A stretch of 8,398 bases of DNA. Origin: an uncultured Actinomycetes bacterium. Its GTDB lineage: Bacteria > Actinomycetota > Actinomycetes > Nanopelagicales > Nanopelagicaceae. Position 1 is the stretch's first letter, and every line of letters begins with the position of its first letter. The DNA is taken from NCBI GenBank assembly GCA_903822245.1, contig CAIJOE010000118.1, positions 1-8,398 on the forward strand. Reading direction: 5' to 3'. This document shows, in pieces, positions 7,231-8,398 of this stretch. The notes below the pieces were generated by a model that worked only from the letters and a program-made list of their open reading frames with translations, ran no database searches and was not told the origin of the DNA. The position numbers and the translations under genes were made by a program.

Positions 7231-7701
7231 TCAGCCTAGAAAGTCCTCCGGGTTGATCTGATCTAAGAACTCTCGAAACTTCTCTACCTCATCCTCAGCC
7301 TGATCTGGGATATCGATCCCGGCTTCGTTAAACAATTCCTCAGTGGCCAATATAGGAGCCCCCACACGAAGTGCAATGGCTATCGCATCGGATGGTCTGG
7401 CAGACAGCGTGCGCTCACCGGTGATTAAAAGTTCGGCGTAAAAAACACCGTCTCGAAGCTCCGTAAGGTGCACGGCCTGAATCTTGGCATCTAACAAGTC
7501 CAAAAGATCAGCAATCAAGTCATGAGTTAAAGGTCTGGGCGGCTTAATTCCTTGCTGGGCGAATGCAATAGATGTCGCCTCCGCCGCTCCAACCCAGATT
7601 GGTAGATACCGATCGCCCGAGGTCTCTTTCAATAAAACGATTGGTTGGTTTGAGGGCATCTCAACTCGAACACCTACAACGTCTACGGGATGGAGTTCCA
7701 C
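7231..7701 (-). CDS. Bifunctional nuclease family protein (DUF151/BFN domain)
   Basis: This 156-residue protein consists almost entirely of one BFN/DUF151 domain. Family hallmarks are VVGVRVE (8-14), DRYLPIWVGAAEA (30-42), KPPRPLTHDL (53-62), the strand with GVFYAELLI (85-93) and SARPSDAIAIALR (100-112). An acidic C-terminal helix, EDEVEKFREFLD (136-147), is also seen in mycobacterial Rv1829. Plant BFN proteins have been described as acting on both RNA and DNA, but the bacterial role is unsettled, so nuclease activity here is a family-based label rather than something the sequence proves. The start is GTG at 7701, where the N-terminus lines up with Rv1829-like proteins; no convincing Shine-Dalgarno sequence lies close to it. 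It begins 18 bases after the ftsR stop codon, so translation from the ftsR message is likely. No signal peptide or membrane helix is visible, which points to a cytoplasmic protein. Confidence 0.92.
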   Translation of the reverse strand: MELHPVDVVGVRVEMPSNQPIVLLKETSGDRYLPIWVGAAEATSIAFAQQGIKPPRPLTHDLIADLLDLLDAKIQAVHLTELRDGVFYAELLITGERTLSARPSDAIAIALRVGAPILATEELFNEAGIDIPDQAEDEVEKFREFLDQINPEDFLG

Positions 7702-7719
7702 CTTGGTAAGGCTACCTAA

Positions 7720-8398
7720 TTACTTAGAACGATGCAGCCCGGAGGCAACCAGTGCTGCGTGTAAACGAATGGAAAGTGATGCGAGTTCTCTTTGAACCTC
7801 TTCTGCGCGGGCCGCAGATTCACTTCCTTTTTGGCGCAACAATGGGGTAATAACTTGCTCCACTAAACCTACTTCGCGGTCTGCTGAAGTCTTAAATGAA
7901 CGAAGGTGACGACCCTCGATTCCAAAAGCGGCCATTTCTGCCACTGCTCTCGATACAGCCAAACTATCTGCGTCGTAATAACGACCCCTGATGGCAACTA
8001 ATCCATAACTTTCTAATTCTGTTAGCTGCGATTCGTTTAGACCAGAGGAAGCTAAAAGTTCCTCACGAGATAACCGCAATTGAGAATCCTGCACAAAGTT
8101 TGAAGCAGCAAATTCTCCATCGATTGTTGCCAATCTGGGCGCGGCCGCGCTTCCTGGTGTTGCCGAGGGTGTCAATCCGCGATCCATAGCATCCAGGTTT
8201 TCCTTGATAACTCTTAACGGCAGGTATTGATCGCGCTGAGCAGAAAGTACGTAACGAAGACGCTCTAAATCAACGCTTGTGAATTTACGATATCCAGAAG
8301 GTGTGCGTTGCGGATCGATTAATCCTTCTGATTCGAGGAAACGAATCTTAGAGATCGTTATATCTGAAAATTCCCCGCGTAGCTTGCTTAAAACTTCA
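7720..8398 (-). CDS. ftsR: FtsR-type MerR-family regulator (N-terminus beyond window)
   Basis: The frame stays open from the stop at 7720 to the right edge, giving 225 visible codons. The gene therefore does not begin at the internal ATG at 8187. The edge-proximal part reads as a MerR winged helix: DITISKIRFLESEGLI (about 8365-8318), then TPSGYRKFT (8304-8278) and LERLRYVLSAQRDQYLPLRV (8268-8209). A Ser/Thr/Pro/Ala-rich linker (about 8175-8130) follows. Next is a second domain starting LRLSREELL, with FGIEGRHLRSFKTSADRE and an end of RLHAALVASGL. This two-domain layout and wording match mycobacterial Rv1828 and corynebacterial FtsR, the latter reported to activate ftsZ and affect cell division. 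Mycobacterial Rv1828 is about 247 residues, so only some 15-25 residues should be missing. The linker looks shorter than in Rv1828. DUF151 follows 18 bases downstream on the same strand. An FHA protein (GarA/OdhI) gene is expected next on the right, by analogy with mycobacteria. Confidence 0.94.
   Translation of the reverse strand, partial: EVLSKLRGEFSDITISKIRFLESEGLIDPQRTPSGYRKFTSVDLERLRYVLSAQRDQYLPLRVIKENLDAMDRGLTPSATPGSAAAPRLATIDGEFAASNFVQDSQLRLSREELLASSGLNESQLTELESYGLVAIRGRYYDADSLAVSRAVAEMAAFGIEGRHLRSFKTSADREVGLVEQVITPLLRQKGSESAARAEEVQRELASLSIRLHAALVASGLHRSK

Noticed and set aside
8185..8187. ATG at 8187 as the start of the right-most gene
   Set aside because: The upstream codons in the same frame, to the window edge, encode a clear MerR helix-turn-helix that matches FtsR. 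The ATG is internal.
1..8398. Mobile elements, CRISPR arrays, tRNA/rRNA genes, defence or toxin-antitoxin systems
   Set aside because: The window is almost fully covered by seven recognisable core genes. No transposase, tandem spacer repeats, cloverleaf or small gene pair was seen, and base composition looks even throughout.

Overview
This is a gene-dense, AT-leaning bacterial segment with seven protein-coding genes and no RNA genes, mobile elements, CRISPR arrays or prophage. Both the protein families and the gene order are actinobacterial. They include HelY-type Ski2-like helicase, a stand-alone 5'-3' exonuclease, a polyprenol-phosphate mannosyltransferase, and an FtsR / bifunctional nuclease / MerR trio next to gcvP. 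The modest GC content, very short intergenic gaps, overlapping start and stop codons and compact proteins fit a streamlined planktonic actinobacterium of the freshwater acI (Nanopelagicales) type. That taxonomic guess is inference; no marker gene is present to prove it.

Left part (1-3631, + strand): three genes run head to tail with almost no gaps. The 3' portion of helY (its start lies left of the window) overlaps the exonuclease gene by 4 bases (ATGA). The exonuclease gene meets the mannosyltransferase gene at a GTGATTATG junction. They look like one translationally coupled transcript that combines nucleic-acid processing with synthesis of the lipid-linked mannose donor used for cell-envelope glycosylation.

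Right part (3667-8398, - strand, transcribed from right to left): ftsR (N-terminus cut by the window edge), a DUF151 bifunctional nuclease, a second MerR-family regulator of the Rv1830 type, and full-length gcvP. In Mycobacterium tuberculosis the same regulators occur as Rv1828-Rv1829-Rv1830 close to gcvB (Rv1832), with garA (Rv1827) and gcvH (Rv1826) on the other side. One would therefore predict an FHA protein and perhaps gcvH just right of this window. A good promoter-like pair of hexamers lies in the only sizeable gap (7114-7230), upstream of the second MerR gene. It could drive that regulator together with gcvP.

The two groups converge at 3632-3666, a 35-base gap with no recognisable terminator. 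No stretch longer than 300 bases lacks a gene. Overall this is a core-genome region and I see no sign of a new defence or mobile system. The points most worth a second look are the apparent loss of the middle insertion domain in HelY, the regulatory gap before the second MerR gene, an altered acidic site in the exonuclease, and the long-unexplained linkage of two MerR regulators, DUF151 and glycine cleavage.
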